Shown here piece by piece: positions 18,436-28,154 of a DNA stretch of 64,000 nucleotides. Origin of the DNA: Rhodobacteraceae bacterium UBA6796 (lineage in GTDB: Bacteria > Pseudomonadota > Alphaproteobacteria > Rhodobacterales > Rhodobacteraceae); the NCBI GenBank assembly GCA_002452815.1, contig DKFM01000015.1, positions 62,001 to 126,000 on the forward strand. The letters are read 5' to 3'. Position numbers and translations under genes: made by a program. The notes beneath the pieces are model-generated. The model was not told the DNA's origin. It saw nothing but the letters and a program-made list of their open reading frames with translations, and did no database searches. The first letter of the stretch is position 1; the number at the start of each line of letters is the position of its first letter.

Positions 18436-19632
18436 ATGGCAGAGGGCACCCTGAAGCGCCGCTTGGGGCCCGTTCTGCTGACTGCCTACGGTGTCGGCGT
18501 CATGGTGGGCGCAGGGATCTACGTTCTGGTCGGCGCGGTGGCCGCGCAGGCGGGCGTCTGGGCTCCGCTGGCCTTCGTGCTGGCCGGTCTGATCGCCGCG
18601 CCCTCGGCGCTGTCCTATGCCGAACTGTCGGTGCGCCTGCCCGAAGCGGCGGGCGAGGTCGCCTATGTCGAGGAAGGCCTGCACCGGCACGGGCTGGCGG
18701 TGGCGGTCGGGCTGGCGATCGTGCTGTCGGGGATGATTTCGGCCGCTGCGGTGCTGCGCGGCGGTGTGGGGTATCTGGGCCTGCTGGTGCCGATTGATGC
18801 GCAGGTTCTGATCGCCGGGCTGGGGCTGGTTCTGGTCGGCGTGGCGCTGATCGGGGTGCTGGAGTCGCTGGCCTTCGCCGCGGTGCTGACGCTGATCGAG
18901 GTCGTGGGTCTGGCACTGGTGATCTGGGCGGGCTTCAGCGTGCCCCCGGTGGCCGAGTTCCTGACCCCGCCGAGCGTGCCGCTGGCCGGGGTCGCGGCGG
19001 CTGCCGCGCTGGCGTTTTTTGCCTTCATCGGGTTCGAGGACATGGTGAATATGGCCGAGGAGGTGCGCGACCCCAACCGCACGCTGCCGCGCTCGATCCT
19101 GGCGGCGCTGGCGATCACCACGGCGCTTTATCTGCTGGTGTCGATTGCCGCCGTGCGGGCGGTGCCGGTGGCGGTGCTGGCCAGTTCGGAGCGGCCGCTC
19201 GCACTGGTGTGGGAAAGCGCGGGGCATGGCGCGCTCCTGCTGGCGGCGATTGCGGGGGCGGCGGCCTTGAACGGGGTTCTGGCGCAGGTCGTGATGGCGG
19301 CCCGGGTGCTTTACGGTCTGGGCAAGCGCGCGCCGCTGCTGCAGATCTTCGCGCATGCCCATCCGCGCCTCGGCACGCCGGTTCTGGCGACGAGCCTGAT
19401 CGGCGGGCTGACGATCTGTGCGGCGCTGCTACTGCCCGTCGCGGCACTGGCGCAGACCACTTCGCTGGTGCTGCTGGGGGTGTTCACGCTGGTGAACCTG
19501 TCGCTCGTGTTCCTTAAGCGTCGCCAGCCCGCGGCGGCGTTCCGGGTGCCGATGATTGTGCCGGTCTTCGGCACGCTGGCCTCGGCTGCCGCCTTTGGCG
19601 CCGCTGTCTTGTCTGCCGGAGGTCTGCTGTGA
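18436..19632 (+). CDS. APC superfamily amino acid permease
   Basis: The ATG at 18436, one base after the murC stop, gives 398 residues with about 11-12 membrane segments. The N-terminal LTAYGVGVMVGAGIYVLVGA carries the GxGIGAGI-like substrate loop of APC transporters. FFAFIGFEDMVNMAEEVRDPNRTLPRSI near residue 200 is the conserved middle block. It is predicted to import an amino acid or amine across the inner membrane; the substrate is not readable. It sits inside the mur operon and is coupled to the next gene by a GTGA overlap. Confidence 0.8.
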   Translation: MAEGTLKRRLGPVLLTAYGVGVMVGAGIYVLVGAVAAQAGVWAPLAFVLAGLIAAPSALSYAELSVRLPEAAGEVAYVEEGLHRHGLAVAVGLAIVLSGMISAAAVLRGGVGYLGLLVPIDAQVLIAGLGLVLVGVALIGVLESLAFAAVLTLIEVVGLALVIWAGFSVPPVAEFLTPPSVPLAGVAAAAALAFFAFIGFEDMVNMAEEVRDPNRTLPRSILAALAITTALYLLVSIAAVRAVPVAVLASSERPLALVWESAGHGALLLAAIAGAAALNGVLAQVVMAARVLYGLGKRAPLLQIFAHAHPRLGTPVLATSLIGGLTICAALLLPVAALAQTTSLVLLGVFTLVNLSLVFLKRRQPAAAFRVPMIVPVFGTLASAAAFGAAVLSAGGLL

Positions 19633-19880
19633 ACGCTTCTCTGCTTGCCGCATGCCTTTGGGCGCTTGGCGCCACGCTGATCGCGATGGGCCCGACGCGC
19701 TGGCATTGGCGCGCGGCCTGGGTTCTGATCGGCACGGGGGTACCTCTCCTGGGCTGGGTGACGCTGCAAAACGGGCCCTGGGTGGGCCTTCTGGTGCTGG
19801 CCGGCGGGATGAGTGTGCTGCGTTGGCCCCTTATTTTCCTGCTGCGCCGCCTGCGGGGGCAGGGGCGGGACACGCATTAA
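19629..19880 (+). CDS. Small membrane protein, DUF2484-like
   Basis: The 83-residue protein has two or three hydrophobic segments and a basic C-terminus (LLRRLRGQGRD). Start is GTG at 19629, overlapping the permease stop. From memory, DUF2484 proteins of this size occur between murC and murB in Rhodobacterales, which fits the position. The role is unknown; conservation inside the cell-wall cluster hints at an envelope function. Confidence 0.6.
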   Translation: MNASLLAACLWALGATLIAMGPTRWHWRAAWVLIGTGVPLLGWVTLQNGPWVGLLVLAGGMSVLRWPLIFLLRRLRGQGRDTH

Positions 19881-19943
19881 CCATCGTTAATATCTTCTTG
19901 CGCTGCGGTGCAGCATTGATAGTCTGGCGCAAAGGAGGACTCG

Positions 19944-20765
19944 ATGCGGTTCTCAGTGCGGCACCTGATGCAATACGACTATTCCGCGCCTGTCGAACTG
20001 GGCGCGCATCGCCTGCGGTTGACCCCGCGTGTGGGCGCAGGCGTGCTGCACGGCCATGAGCTGACGGTGACCCCGGCGCCGACAAACCGTTGCGATCTGA
20101 CCGACGATTTCGGGAACCAGCTGATCGCGTTGGAGTTCGCGGGCGAAATCACCCGGTTCTGCGTGGAAAGCCGCTTTACCCTCGACACCTGTGCCCCTGT
20201 GCCGCCGCCTGCCGATCTGCCGCCCTTGCCCTGGGATGCGACATCCGCCGCGCAGGCCGCCTATCTGCGCGATCCCGTCCCCGATCCCACGGTGCAGGCC
20301 TTTGCCGCGGCGCTGGCCGACGAGGCGGGGGGTGATGCGCTGGTGTTTCTGGACCTGCTGAACCGGCAGCTTTTCACCCGCACCGATCGGCAGATCCGGC
20401 TGGAAGGCGATGCGCAGACCCCGGCCGAGACGCTGGCCTCCGCGCGCGGGGCCTGCCGCGATCTGGCGGTTCTGTTCATCGCGGCGGCGCGGGCGCAGGG
20501 CATCCCCGCGCGCTTCGTTTCTGGCTATCAGGCCCATGCCGAAAGCGTCGATGGCCAGCGTCATCTGCATGCCTGGGTCGAGGTCTGGCTGGGGCAGGGG
20601 TGGCACGGGTTCGACCCGACCCATGGTCTGGCGGTGGGCGAAGGGCATGTGGCGCTGTGTGCGGCCCCCGATCAGGCCGGGACGATGCCGCTGGAGGGCG
20701 GGTTCTGGGGGGCGAATGTCCGCACCCTGTTGCGTTATACCGTCGAGATCGAGACCGACGGCTGA
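19944..20765 (+). CDS. Transglutaminase-like cysteine protease family protein
   Basis: The 273-residue protein has an N-terminal beta-rich part (MRFSVRHLMQYDYSAPVELG) and a transglutaminase core. The Cys-His-Asp triad is visible as GACRDLAVLF (Cys near 171), HLHAWVEVW (His near 211) and GFDPTHG (Asp near 226). A strong AGGAGG ribosome site eight bases before the ATG supports the start. Such proteins are cytoplasmic peptidases or crosslinkers of mostly unknown substrate. Placement between murC and murB is unexpected and has no obvious functional link. Confidence 0.8.
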   Translation: MRFSVRHLMQYDYSAPVELGAHRLRLTPRVGAGVLHGHELTVTPAPTNRCDLTDDFGNQLIALEFAGEITRFCVESRFTLDTCAPVPPPADLPPLPWDATSAAQAAYLRDPVPDPTVQAFAAALADEAGGDALVFLDLLNRQLFTRTDRQIRLEGDAQTPAETLASARGACRDLAVLFIAAARAQGIPARFVSGYQAHAESVDGQRHLHAWVEVWLGQGWHGFDPTHGLAVGEGHVALCAAPDQAGTMPLEGGFWGANVRTLLRYTVEIETDG

Positions 20766-20836
20766 GTCCCGCCGGGCCGCGCCGCCATCCGCGCCCGGGC
20801 CTTGCCCGGATTGGCGGCTTTGGCTAAGGACGACCC

Positions 20837-21781
20837 ATGCAGAACCTCGCTTACACCCCCCGTGGCACGCTGACCCCGAACCGCCCGCTGGCCGATCTGA
20901 CCTGGCTGCGCGTCGGGGGCCCGGCTGACTGGCTGTTTCAGCCCGCCGATGCGGCCGATCTGGCGGCGTTTCTGGCCGCGCTGCCCGCCGATGTGGCAGT
21001 GTTCCCGATGGGCGTGGGGTCGAACCTGATCGTGCGCGATGGCGGGTTGCACGCGGTGGTGATCCGGTTGGGGCGCGGCTTCAACGGGATCGAGGTGCAG
21101 GGCGACACGGTGGTGGCGGGGGCTGCGGCGCTGGATGCGCATGTCGCCCGCCGCGCGGCCGAGGCCGGGCGCGACCTGACCTTCCTGCGCACCATTCCGG
21201 GCAGCATCGGGGGCGCGGTGCGGATGAACGCGGGCTGCTATGGCAGCTATGTCGCCGATCACCTGATCTCGGCCACGGCGATCCTGCGCGATGGCACGCA
21301 GGTCGAACTGGCGCCTGAAGACCTGCAGTTTTCCTATCGCTCCAGCCGCCTGCCCGACGGTGCGGTGCTGATTTCCGCCACTTTCCGGGCCGCGGCGGGC
21401 GACCCGGCGACGCTGGTCGCGCGGATGGACGACCAGATCGCCAAGCGCGATGCGAGCCAGCCGACGAAGGAACGCTCGGCAGGGTCGACCTTCCGCAATC
21501 CCTCGGGCGCGTCCTCGACCGGGCGGGCGGACGATGTGCATGATCTCAAGGCCTGGAAGGTGATCGACAACGCCGGCCTGCGCGGTGCGCGGCTGGGCGG
21601 CGCACAGATGAGCGAGATGCATTCCAACTTTCTGATCAATGCCGGTGGGGCCACGGCACAAGATCTAGAGGATCTGGGGGAGTTGGTGCGCAAAAAGGTT
21701 TTGCAGACGCAGGGAATTTCGTTAGAGTGGGAAATCATGCGCATCGGTGAATTTGGCGCCGCGCGCAACCAGGGCGAATAA
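20837..21781 (+). CDS. murB: UDP-N-acetylenolpyruvoylglucosamine reductase
   Basis: The 314-residue FAD enzyme reduces enolpyruvyl-UDP-GlcNAc with [17 protein letters not shown] near residue 56 is the FAD-binding loop. [16 protein letters not shown] near residue 118 includes the residues around the flavin. SAGSTFRNP near residue 215 contains the catalytic Ser of the type I/II enzyme, and the C-terminal region carries the catalytic Glu. It is preceded by an AAGGA site and followed 37 bases later by ddl. Confidence 0.94.
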   Translation: MQNLAYTPRGTLTPNRPLADLTWLRVGGPADWLFQPADAADLAAFLAALPADVAVFPMGVGSNLIVRDGGLHAVVIRLGRGFNGIEVQGDTVVAGAAALDAHVARRAAEAGRDLTFLRTIPGSIGGAVRMNAGCYGSYVADHLISATAILRDGTQVELAPEDLQFSYRSSRLPDGAVLISATFRAAAGDPATLVARMDDQIAKRDASQPTKERSAGSTFRNPSGASSTGRADDVHDLKAWKVIDNAGLRGARLGGAQMSEMHSNFLINAGGATAQDLEDLGELVRKKVLQTQGISLEWEIMRIGEFGAARNQGE

Positions 21782-21818
21782 GCAACATTCCACGGGGCCA
21801 ACCCCGGGAGAGGCGAAA

Positions 21819-22742
21819 GTGGCGGGTATGTCGAGCAGGGCAACCCACCGTGTAGCGGTTTTGATGGGTGGCACCTCGGCGGAACGTGAGGTGTCTCTGT
21901 CCACTGGGCGCGAATGCGCCGAAGCGCTGCGGGTGGCAGGTTTCGAGGTTATTGAGATCGACGCGGGCAGCGATCTGCCGGCGCGGCTTGCCGAAGCCAA
22001 AGCGGATTGTGTTTTCAATGCCTTGCATGGCCGCTGGGGCGAAGATGGCTGCGTGCAGGGCTTGCTGGAATGGCTGCGCATTCCCTATACCCATTCGGGG
22101 GTGCTGGCCTCGGCGCTGGCGATGGATAAGAGCCGCTCGAAAGAGGTGTATCGCGCGGCGGGTCTGCCTGTCGTCGAAAGCCGTCTGGCCGGTAAGGCCG
22201 AGGTGATGGCGGGCCATGTCCTGCCCGCGCCCTATGTGGTCAAGCCGAACAACGAAGGCTCGTCGGTCGGCGTCTATATCGTGACCGATGGCGCCAATGC
22301 GCCGCCGCAGCTGTCCGACCAGATGCCCGATGTGGTGATGGTCGAAACCTACGCCCCGGGGCGCGAACTGACCTGTTCGGTGATGGGCGACCGTGCGCTC
22401 TGCGTGACCGAGATCGTGACCTCGGGCTGGTATGACTATGCCGCGAAATACAACGTCGGCGGTTCCAGCCATGTCTGCCCCGCGGAACTGCCGCCGGAGA
22501 TCACCGCGGCCTGTCTGGACTATGCCCTGCGTGCCCATCGCGCGCTGGGGTGCCGCGGGTTGTCGCGCACCGATTTTCGCTGGGACGACACGCGCGGGCT
22601 GGACGGGTTGGTCCTGCTGGAAACCAACACCCAGCCGGGGATGACGCCCACGTCGCTCTCGCCCGAACAGGCGGGCAAGATGGGCCTGTCCTTCCCCGAG
22701 CTGTGCGCCTGGATCGTGGAGGATGCCTCTTGCGACCGCTGA
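21819..22742 (+). CDS. ddl: D-alanine--D-alanine ligase
   Basis: The chosen GTG at 21819 lies five bases after GGGAGAGG and gives 307 residues. An ATG three codons later (21828) is the alternative. The ATP-grasp enzyme shows [17 protein letters not shown] at the N-terminus, [18 protein letters not shown] near residue 68, [14 protein letters not shown] near residue 143 and [20 protein letters not shown] near residue 266. It makes the D-Ala-D-Ala dipeptide for the peptidoglycan stem. It overlaps ftsQ by 13 bases. Confidence 0.93.
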   Translation: MAGMSSRATHRVAVLMGGTSAEREVSLSTGRECAEALRVAGFEVIEIDAGSDLPARLAEAKADCVFNALHGRWGEDGCVQGLLEWLRIPYTHSGVLASALAMDKSRSKEVYRAAGLPVVESRLAGKAEVMAGHVLPAPYVVKPNNEGSSVGVYIVTDGANAPPQLSDQMPDVVMVETYAPGRELTCSVMGDRALCVTEIVTSGWYDYAAKYNVGGSSHVCPAELPPEITAACLDYALRAHRALGCRGLSRTDFRWDDTRGLDGLVLLETNTQPGMTPTSLSPEQAGKMGLSFPELCAWIVEDASCDR

Positions 22743-23671
22743 GCGCCGAACCCCGTTATCTGCACCCCGGGCAACGCCAGACGCTGGTGCAGCCGCGCGC
22801 GGGCGGCTTGCGCCGCGATCCGGCGCCCTCTCGCCTGGCCTTCCGGTTGCAGCGTCTGTGGCTGACGCCCTTTGTGCGGGCGTTCACGCGGATCGGTGTG
22901 CCGGTCTTCGTGGTGGTGCTGGGCCTGGGGCTGTGGCTGGGCGACGAAGGGCGCCGGGCCGACCTGATCCAGCACTATCAGGATGCAAAGACCGCGGTGC
23001 AGAACCGCCCCGAATTCATGGTCAGCCTGCTGAAAATCGAAGGCGCCTCGCCCGAGGTCGATGCGGCGATCCGGGCGATGCTGCCGGTGCGCCTGCCCGC
23101 GTCGAGCTTCACGATCGACCTCAAGGACTATCGGACGATGATTTCGCGGCTCGATGCGGTGGCGGATGTCAGCCTGGTGATCCGCCCCGGCGGGATGCTG
23201 GAGGCGCAGGTGACCGAACGGGTGCCGGCCGTGCTGTGGCGCACCGGAACCGGGATCGAGATGCTGGATGCCAACGGGCATCGCGTCGCGACCCTGCTGG
23301 CGCGCGAGGCGCGGGCCGATCTGCCGCTGATCGCGGGTGAGGGCGCCGAAAAGGCCGTGCCCGAGGCGCTGGAGATTCTAGCCGCCGCCGGGCCGATCCT
23401 GCCGCGCGCGCGCGGTCTGGTGCGTGTGGGCGCACGGCGTTGGGATCTGGTGCTGGACCGTAATCAGCGCATCCTGCTGCCCGAGGCGAACCCGGTGCGT
23501 GCGGTCGAACGCACGCTTGCGCTTGATGCTGCCGAAGACCTGCTCGACCGCGATTTCACCCATCTCGATCTGCGCAATCAGGACCGCCCGACGATCCGCC
23601 TGTCAGACCACGCGCTCGATGCGTTGCAGGCGGCTGCGGGGCAGACGACCAAAGTAAAGGCTGGCCAATGA
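22730..23671 (+). CDS. ftsQ: Cell division protein FtsQ
   Basis: The start is taken as TTG at 22730 because GGAGG sits seven bases upstream, inside the end of ddl, and the next in-frame ATG is far inside the protein. This gives 313 residues. There is a cytoplasmic N-terminus, one membrane segment ([17 protein letters not shown] near residue 47), a POTRA domain and a beta domain. FtsQ bridges early and late divisome proteins. It overlaps ftsA by 4 bases (ATGA). Confidence 0.88.
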   Translation: MRPLSAEPRYLHPGQRQTLVQPRAGGLRRDPAPSRLAFRLQRLWLTPFVRAFTRIGVPVFVVVLGLGLWLGDEGRRADLIQHYQDAKTAVQNRPEFMVSLLKIEGASPEVDAAIRAMLPVRLPASSFTIDLKDYRTMISRLDAVADVSLVIRPGGMLEAQVTERVPAVLWRTGTGIEMLDANGHRVATLLAREARADLPLIAGEGAEKAVPEALEILAAAGPILPRARGLVRVGARRWDLVLDRNQRILLPEANPVRAVERTLALDAAEDLLDRDFTHLDLRNQDRPTIRLSDHALDALQAAAGQTTKVKAGQ

Positions 23672-24999
23672 CCGATCTTTATCAGGCCCAACGGGCGATG
23701 CGAAACATGCGCAAGGCTGCGATGCAGCGTGGTGTGATTGCGCTTCTGGACATCGGCACGTCGAAGATCGCCTGTCTTGTGCTGCGCTTCGATGGCGGCG
23801 AGGCGCTGGCCGACGAAAACGTGGGTCCGCTGGCCGGGCAGTCGGCGTTCCGGGTGATCGGTGCGGCGACCACCCGTTCGCGCGGGGTGCGCTTTGGCGA
23901 AATCGACGCCATGGCCGAGACCGAGCGCGCCATTCGCACCGCGGTGCAGGCGGCACAGAAAATGGCCAATACCCGCGTCGATCACGTCATCGCCTGTTTT
24001 GCCGGGGCCGAACCGCGGTCCTATGGGCTGGATGGCGAAGTCGATGTGCAGGGCAACCATGTCGACGAACAGGACGTGGCGCGTGTTCTGGCCAGCTGCG
24101 ACATGCCCGCCGTGGGGCAGGGGCGCGAGGTGCTGCACGCCCATCCGGTGAACTTTGCGCTCGATCATCGCTCCGGTCTGGGCGATCCGCGCGGCCATGT
24201 CGGCAAACGGCTGGCGGTGGATATGCACCTGCTGACGGTCGAGGCGGCGGCGATCCAGAATCTGGTCTACTGCATCCGGCGCTGCGATCTGGAACTCGCC
24301 GGGATTGCCAGTTCGGCCTATGTCTCGGGGATTTCCAGCCTGGTCGAGGACGAGCAGGAGCTGGGCGCGGCCTGTATCGACATGGGCGGTGGCGCGACGG
24401 GCGTGTCGGTCTTCATGAAGAAGCACATGATCTTTGCCGATGCGGTGCGGCTGGGCGGCGATCACGTCACCCGCGACATCGCGGCCGGGCTGCAGGTGCC
24501 GATGGCCGTGGCCGAGCGGATCAAGACCTTCCACGGCGGCGTGCATGCCACCGGCATGGATGACCGCGAGATGATCGAGCTGTCGGGCAATTCCGGCGAC
24601 TGGGAGAAAGACCGCCGTCAGGTCAGCCGCGCCGAGCTGATCGGGATCATGCGTCCGCGGGTCGAGGAAATTCTGGAAGATGTGCGCGGGCTGCTGGATG
24701 CGGCCGGGTTCGAACATCTGCCCAGCCAGCAGATCGTGCTGACCGGCGGCGCCAGCCAGATCCCGGGGCTGGATGGTCTGGCGGCGCGGATTTTGGGGCA
24801 GAACGTGCGCCTTGGGCGACCGCTGCGCGTGCAGGGCCTGCCGCAGGCCGCGACCGGGGCGGGCTTTGCCAGCGTGGTCGGTCTGGCGCTGTTTGCGGCC
24901 CATCCGCAGGATGAATGGTGGGATTTCGAGATCCCGGCCGAACGGCTGGGCGGGCGGTCGTTCAAACGGGCGGTCCGCTGGTTCCGCGACAATTGGTGA
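23668..24999 (+). CDS. ftsA: Cell division protein FtsA
   Basis: The 443-residue actin-fold protein anchors FtsZ to the membrane. LLDIGTSKIACLVLRF near residue 24 is phosphate loop 1, CIDMGGGATGVSVF near residue 236 is phosphate loop 2, and VLTGGASQIPGLDGLA near residue 356 is the adenosine motif. The C-terminal GRSFKRAVRWFRDNW is an amphipathic membrane-targeting helix. It is coupled to ftsQ and followed by a 204-base gap before ftsZ. Confidence 0.94.
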   Translation: MTDLYQAQRAMRNMRKAAMQRGVIALLDIGTSKIACLVLRFDGGEALADENVGPLAGQSAFRVIGAATTRSRGVRFGEIDAMAETERAIRTAVQAAQKMANTRVDHVIACFAGAEPRSYGLDGEVDVQGNHVDEQDVARVLASCDMPAVGQGREVLHAHPVNFALDHRSGLGDPRGHVGKRLAVDMHLLTVEAAAIQNLVYCIRRCDLELAGIASSAYVSGISSLVEDEQELGAACIDMGGGATGVSVFMKKHMIFADAVRLGGDHVTRDIAAGLQVPMAVAERIKTFHGGVHATGMDDREMIELSGNSGDWEKDRRQVSRAELIGIMRPRVEEILEDVRGLLDAAGFEHLPSQQIVLTGGASQIPGLDGLAARILGQNVRLGRPLRVQGLPQAATGAGFASVVGLALFAAHPQDEWWDFEIPAERLGGRSFKRAVRWFRDNW

Positions 25000-25203
25000 A
25001 CGCTAGGGCTGAGCACTGCCCGATTCGTTTCCACCAGATGATGGCGCATGCGCGAAATACCGCTGACGGCGGTAACCCCATCGCCATATTTTGTGTGAGA
25101 CCTGTGTTTTTTAGGTGACGTTGCGCTGATTCACGTCTAAAATTGGTCTAATTTCGGGGTATTCGGCCGGGACAGGGCCGTTAAAAAACACAGGCGGAAA
25201 CCA
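25000..25203 (+). promoter_or_regulatory. ftsZ upstream region with two GANTC sites
   Basis: The gap is AT-richer than its surroundings (TTTTGTGTGAGACCTGTGTT near 25090) and contains GATTC at 25022-25026 and 25128-25132. GANTC is the CcrM methylation target in alphaproteobacteria, and ftsZ control through such sites is described in Caulobacter. The ribosome site GGCGGAAACCA precedes the ftsZ ATG. A separate ftsZ promoter is likely; specific -35/-10 boxes were not assigned. Confidence 0.5.
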
Positions 25204-26829
25204 ATGACCTTGAATCTGATGATGTCGGATCACGAAGAGCTCAAGCCGCGGATCACCGTGTTCGGCGTTGGCGGGGCTGGCGGGAACGCGGTCAACAACA
25301 TGATCGAACAGGCGCTGGAAGGCGTCGAATTCGTCGTGGCGAACACCGATGCGCAGGCGCTGCAGCAGTCGAAATCGCAGGCCCGCATCCAGATGGGCAT
25401 CAAGGTCACCGAAGGTCTGGGCGCGGGGGCGCGTCCCTCGGTTGGCGCCGCCGCCGCCGAGGAAACCATCGAAGAGATCGTCGATCATCTGGCGGGCGCG
25501 CATATGTGCTTCATCACCGCGGGCATGGGCGGCGGCACCGGCACCGGCGCCGCCCCGATCATCGCGCAGGCCGCGCGTGAGCTGGGCGTTCTGACCGTCG
25601 GCGTCGTGACCAAGCCGTTCCAGTTCGAAGGCTCGAAACGGATGCGTCAGGCCGATGAGGGCATCGAGGCGCTGCAAAAGGTCGTTGACACGCTGATCAT
25701 CATTCCGAACCAGAACCTGTTCCGCCTGGCGAATGAAAAGACCACCTTCACCGAAGCCTTCGCGATGGCCGATGACGTGCTGTATCAGGGCGTGAAGGGG
25801 ATTTCGGACCTGATGGTGCGCCCGGGGCTGATCAACCTCGACTTCGCGGATGTCCGCTCGGTCATGGACGAGATGGGCAAGGCGATGATGGGCACCGGCG
25901 ACGCCACCGGCGAAGACCGCGCCGTGCAGGCCGCCGAGAAAGCCATCGCCAACCCGCTGCTGGACGAAATCAGCCTGCGGGGCGCCAAGGGCGTGCTGAT
26001 CAACATCACCGGCGGCTACGATCTGACCCTGTTCGAGCTGGACGAGGCCGCGAACCGGATCCGCGAAGAGGTCGACCCGGACGCCAATATCATCGTCGGC
26101 TCGACGCTGGACCCGAACATGGAAGGCATGATGCGCGTGTCGGTCGTGGCGACCGGGATTGATGCCGCCCCCGCCGTGGCCGAAGTGCCGGTGCCGCGCC
26201 GCTCGCTGGCCGAGCCGCTGAAACCCGCGGCCGAGGCCCCGAAGCCCGCGCTGAACGTGACCTCGGCGCAGCCGGTGATGGCGCAGCCGCAGCCCGCAGC
26301 TCCGCAACCGTCGGTGCAGCCGCAGGCCGCCGCGCAACCGGCCCCGGCCGAGCGCAGCCTGTTCGACGCGCCCGCGCCGCAGCCCGCCTATCAGGCGCCG
26401 GTGCAGCAGGCCGCCGATGACCTTCCGCCGCCCGCCTATCAGCCGCGCCCCGCGGCGCGCGATGTGCATGTCGATGAAGAAGCCGGGGCCTTCGTGGCGC
26501 CGCGTCCGCGCGCGCCCGGCACGCCCTCGCCCGAGGCTCTGGCCCGGTTGCAGGCGGCGGTGAACAAGGCGCCTGCGGCTGCGCAACAGCCGCGCCCGGC
26601 GATGGCCGCACAGCGCCCGGCCGCACCGCAGCCGCAGCCCGAAAAGCCGCGCTTCGGCATCAACTCGCTGATCAACCGGATGACCGGCCATGCCGAATCC
26701 GCTGGCCATGCCCCTGCGGCCGCACAATCGCGCGCCGCCGCGCCGCAGCATCAGGTCTATGAAGACGAGGCAGACGCCGATCAGGATCGGATCGAGATTC
26801 CCGCTTTCCTGCGTCGTCAGGCGAACTGA
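25204..26829 (+). CDS. ftsZ: Cell division protein FtsZ
   Basis: The 541-residue tubulin homologue forms the Z ring. The GTP-binding loop [15 protein letters not shown] lies near residue 108, with [20 protein letters not shown] near residue 31. The globular part ends near residue 320. It is followed by about 200 residues of Pro/Ala/Gln-rich linker, unusually long, and then the C-terminal peptide [14 protein letters not shown] that binds FtsA. A rho-independent terminator follows, so the cluster transcript probably ends here. Confidence 0.96.
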   Translation: MTLNLMMSDHEELKPRITVFGVGGAGGNAVNNMIEQALEGVEFVVANTDAQALQQSKSQARIQMGIKVTEGLGAGARPSVGAAAAEETIEEIVDHLAGAHMCFITAGMGGGTGTGAAPIIAQAARELGVLTVGVVTKPFQFEGSKRMRQADEGIEALQKVVDTLIIIPNQNLFRLANEKTTFTEAFAMADDVLYQGVKGISDLMVRPGLINLDFADVRSVMDEMGKAMMGTGDATGEDRAVQAAEKAIANPLLDEISLRGAKGVLINITGGYDLTLFELDEAANRIREEVDPDANIIVGSTLDPNMEGMMRVSVVATGIDAAPAVAEVPVPRRSLAEPLKPAAEAPKPALNVTSAQPVMAQPQPAAPQPSVQPQAAAQPAPAERSLFDAPAPQPAYQAPVQQAADDLPPPAYQPRPAARDVHVDEEAGAFVAPRPRAPGTPSPEALARLQAAVNKAPAAAQQPRPAMAAQRPAAPQPQPEKPRFGINSLINRMTGHAESAGHAPAAAQSRAAAPQHQVYEDEADADQDRIEIPAFLRRQAN

Positions 26830-26852
26830 GCGGTTCACAAAAGCACTTCGAA

Positions 26853-26879
26853 GGGCTGGGGAAACCCGGCCCTTTTTTA
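26853..26879 (+). terminator. Rho-independent terminator after ftsZ
   Basis: GGGCTGGG, loop GAAA, CCCGGCCC forms an 8-base-pair stem with one T-G pair, followed directly by TTTTTT. It lies 24 bases after the ftsZ stop and separates ftsZ from lpxC. Confidence 0.85.
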
Positions 26880-27007
26880 TTTGTTTTCAACGTGTTCGGC
26901 GCGGTTCGGCGGGGATTTGCCGCGGCGCAGGGCTTTTGTTTCAGTCCGTTACAAAGAGTGAGTTGTGATGCGCGCAGCGCTTGCCTAACTGATGCTGCGG
27001 ACCCACC

Positions 27008-27052
27008 ATGATCCCGAAATGGTTAACAACGCGTTACCAAAACCGGGATCGG
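27008..27052. promoter_or_regulatory. Nested inverted repeat upstream of lpxC
   Basis: The outer arms GATCCCG (27010-27016) and CGGGATC (27044-27050) enclose an inner imperfect palindrome TGGTTAAC-AACGC-GTTACCA (27020-27039). No T-tract follows, so it is not a normal terminator. It ends 27 bases before the lpxC start and could be an operator or an mRNA leader hairpin. Confidence 0.5.
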
Positions 27053-27076
27053 GCAGGGGCCGTGCAAAGAAAGGGT

Positions 27077-28000
27077 ATGGGCGTGCAAACGACTCTTGGA
27101 TCTTCGGTAACCTTCGACGGCGTGGGCCTGCATTCCGGCGCCCCGGTGCGCATGACCGTTCATCCCGCCCCGACCGACCACGGCATTGTCTTCCGTCGCA
27201 CTGACGTGAAGGGCATGAACCCGCGTATCCCGGCGCTGTGGGACCATGTGACCCCGTCCAAGCTGTGCACCCTGATCGAGAATGCCGATGGTGTCTCGGT
27301 CTCGACCATCGAACATATCATGGCGGCGCTGACCGGCGTTGGCATTCACAATGCGCTGATCGAAATCGACGGTCCCGAAGTGCCGATCCTCGATGGTTCG
27401 TCGGCGCCTTTCGTGCGCGGCATGCGTGCGGCGGGCCTACGCACCCTGGGGGGGGCGCTGCGCGCGATCCGCGTGCTCAAGCCCGTCGAGGTGCGCGAGG
27501 GCGAGGCGGTGGCGCGTCTGGAACCGGCCTCCGCGCTGGAAATCGACTTCGCCATCGACTTCACCGACGCCGCCATCGGCAAGCAGGAAAAACGCCTGAA
27601 CATGGCCAACGGCGCCTTCGTGCGCGAGTTGATGGACAGCCGCACCTTCTGCCGTCAGGCGGATGTGGATTACATGCGCGCCAATGGCTTGGCCTTGGGG
27701 GGCACTTATGAGAATGCCGTCGTCGTCGATGGCGACAAGGTGCTGTCGCCCGGTGGCCTGCGCCACGCTGACGAGGCGGTGCGCCACAAGATGCTGGACG
27801 CGCTGGGGGATCTGGCGTTGGCTGGCGCGCCGATTCTGGGCCGTTACACCGGCAACCGCGCGGGTCACGCGATGACCAACCGTCTGTTGCGCGCGCTTTT
27901 CGCCGATGACAGCGCCTGGGAATGGGAAGCCTGCACCCCGGCGCAGGCCTATCGCCTGCCGGGCGCGGGCGTGTGCCGCCCGGCGGTGGCGGCCCGCTGA
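27077..28000 (+). CDS. lpxC: UDP-3-O-acyl-N-acetylglucosamine deacetylase
   Basis: With ATG at 27077 the protein has 307 residues. A GTG two codons on (27083) has slightly better ribosome-site spacing and is an alternative. LpxC is the zinc-dependent committed enzyme of lipid A synthesis. TFDGVGLHSG at the N-terminus, STIEHIMAAL near residue 77 (zinc His) and RHKMLDALGDLALAG near residue 236 (second zinc ligands) are intact, with GNRAGHAMTN carrying the catalytic His. It follows the division cluster, as is usual. Confidence 0.94.
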   Translation: MGVQTTLGSSVTFDGVGLHSGAPVRMTVHPAPTDHGIVFRRTDVKGMNPRIPALWDHVTPSKLCTLIENADGVSVSTIEHIMAALTGVGIHNALIEIDGPEVPILDGSSAPFVRGMRAAGLRTLGGALRAIRVLKPVEVREGEAVARLEPASALEIDFAIDFTDAAIGKQEKRLNMANGAFVRELMDSRTFCRQADVDYMRANGLALGGTYENAVVVDGDKVLSPGGLRHADEAVRHKMLDALGDLALAGAPILGRYTGNRAGHAMTNRLLRALFADDSAWEWEACTPAQAYRLPGAGVCRPAVAAR

Positions 28001-28154
28001 AGCCAGCGGCAGATATTAACCCGGTTCAAAGCAGCGAAAGGCGTTTTGCGCCCCGGATTTTTCTGTGCTAGGACGGGCGAAGCAGCCGCCCGTGGGGCGG
28101 AACGGACCTTGCACCGGGCACGGAAGCTTGGGCAGAATTTGGATAGGGCAGGGC

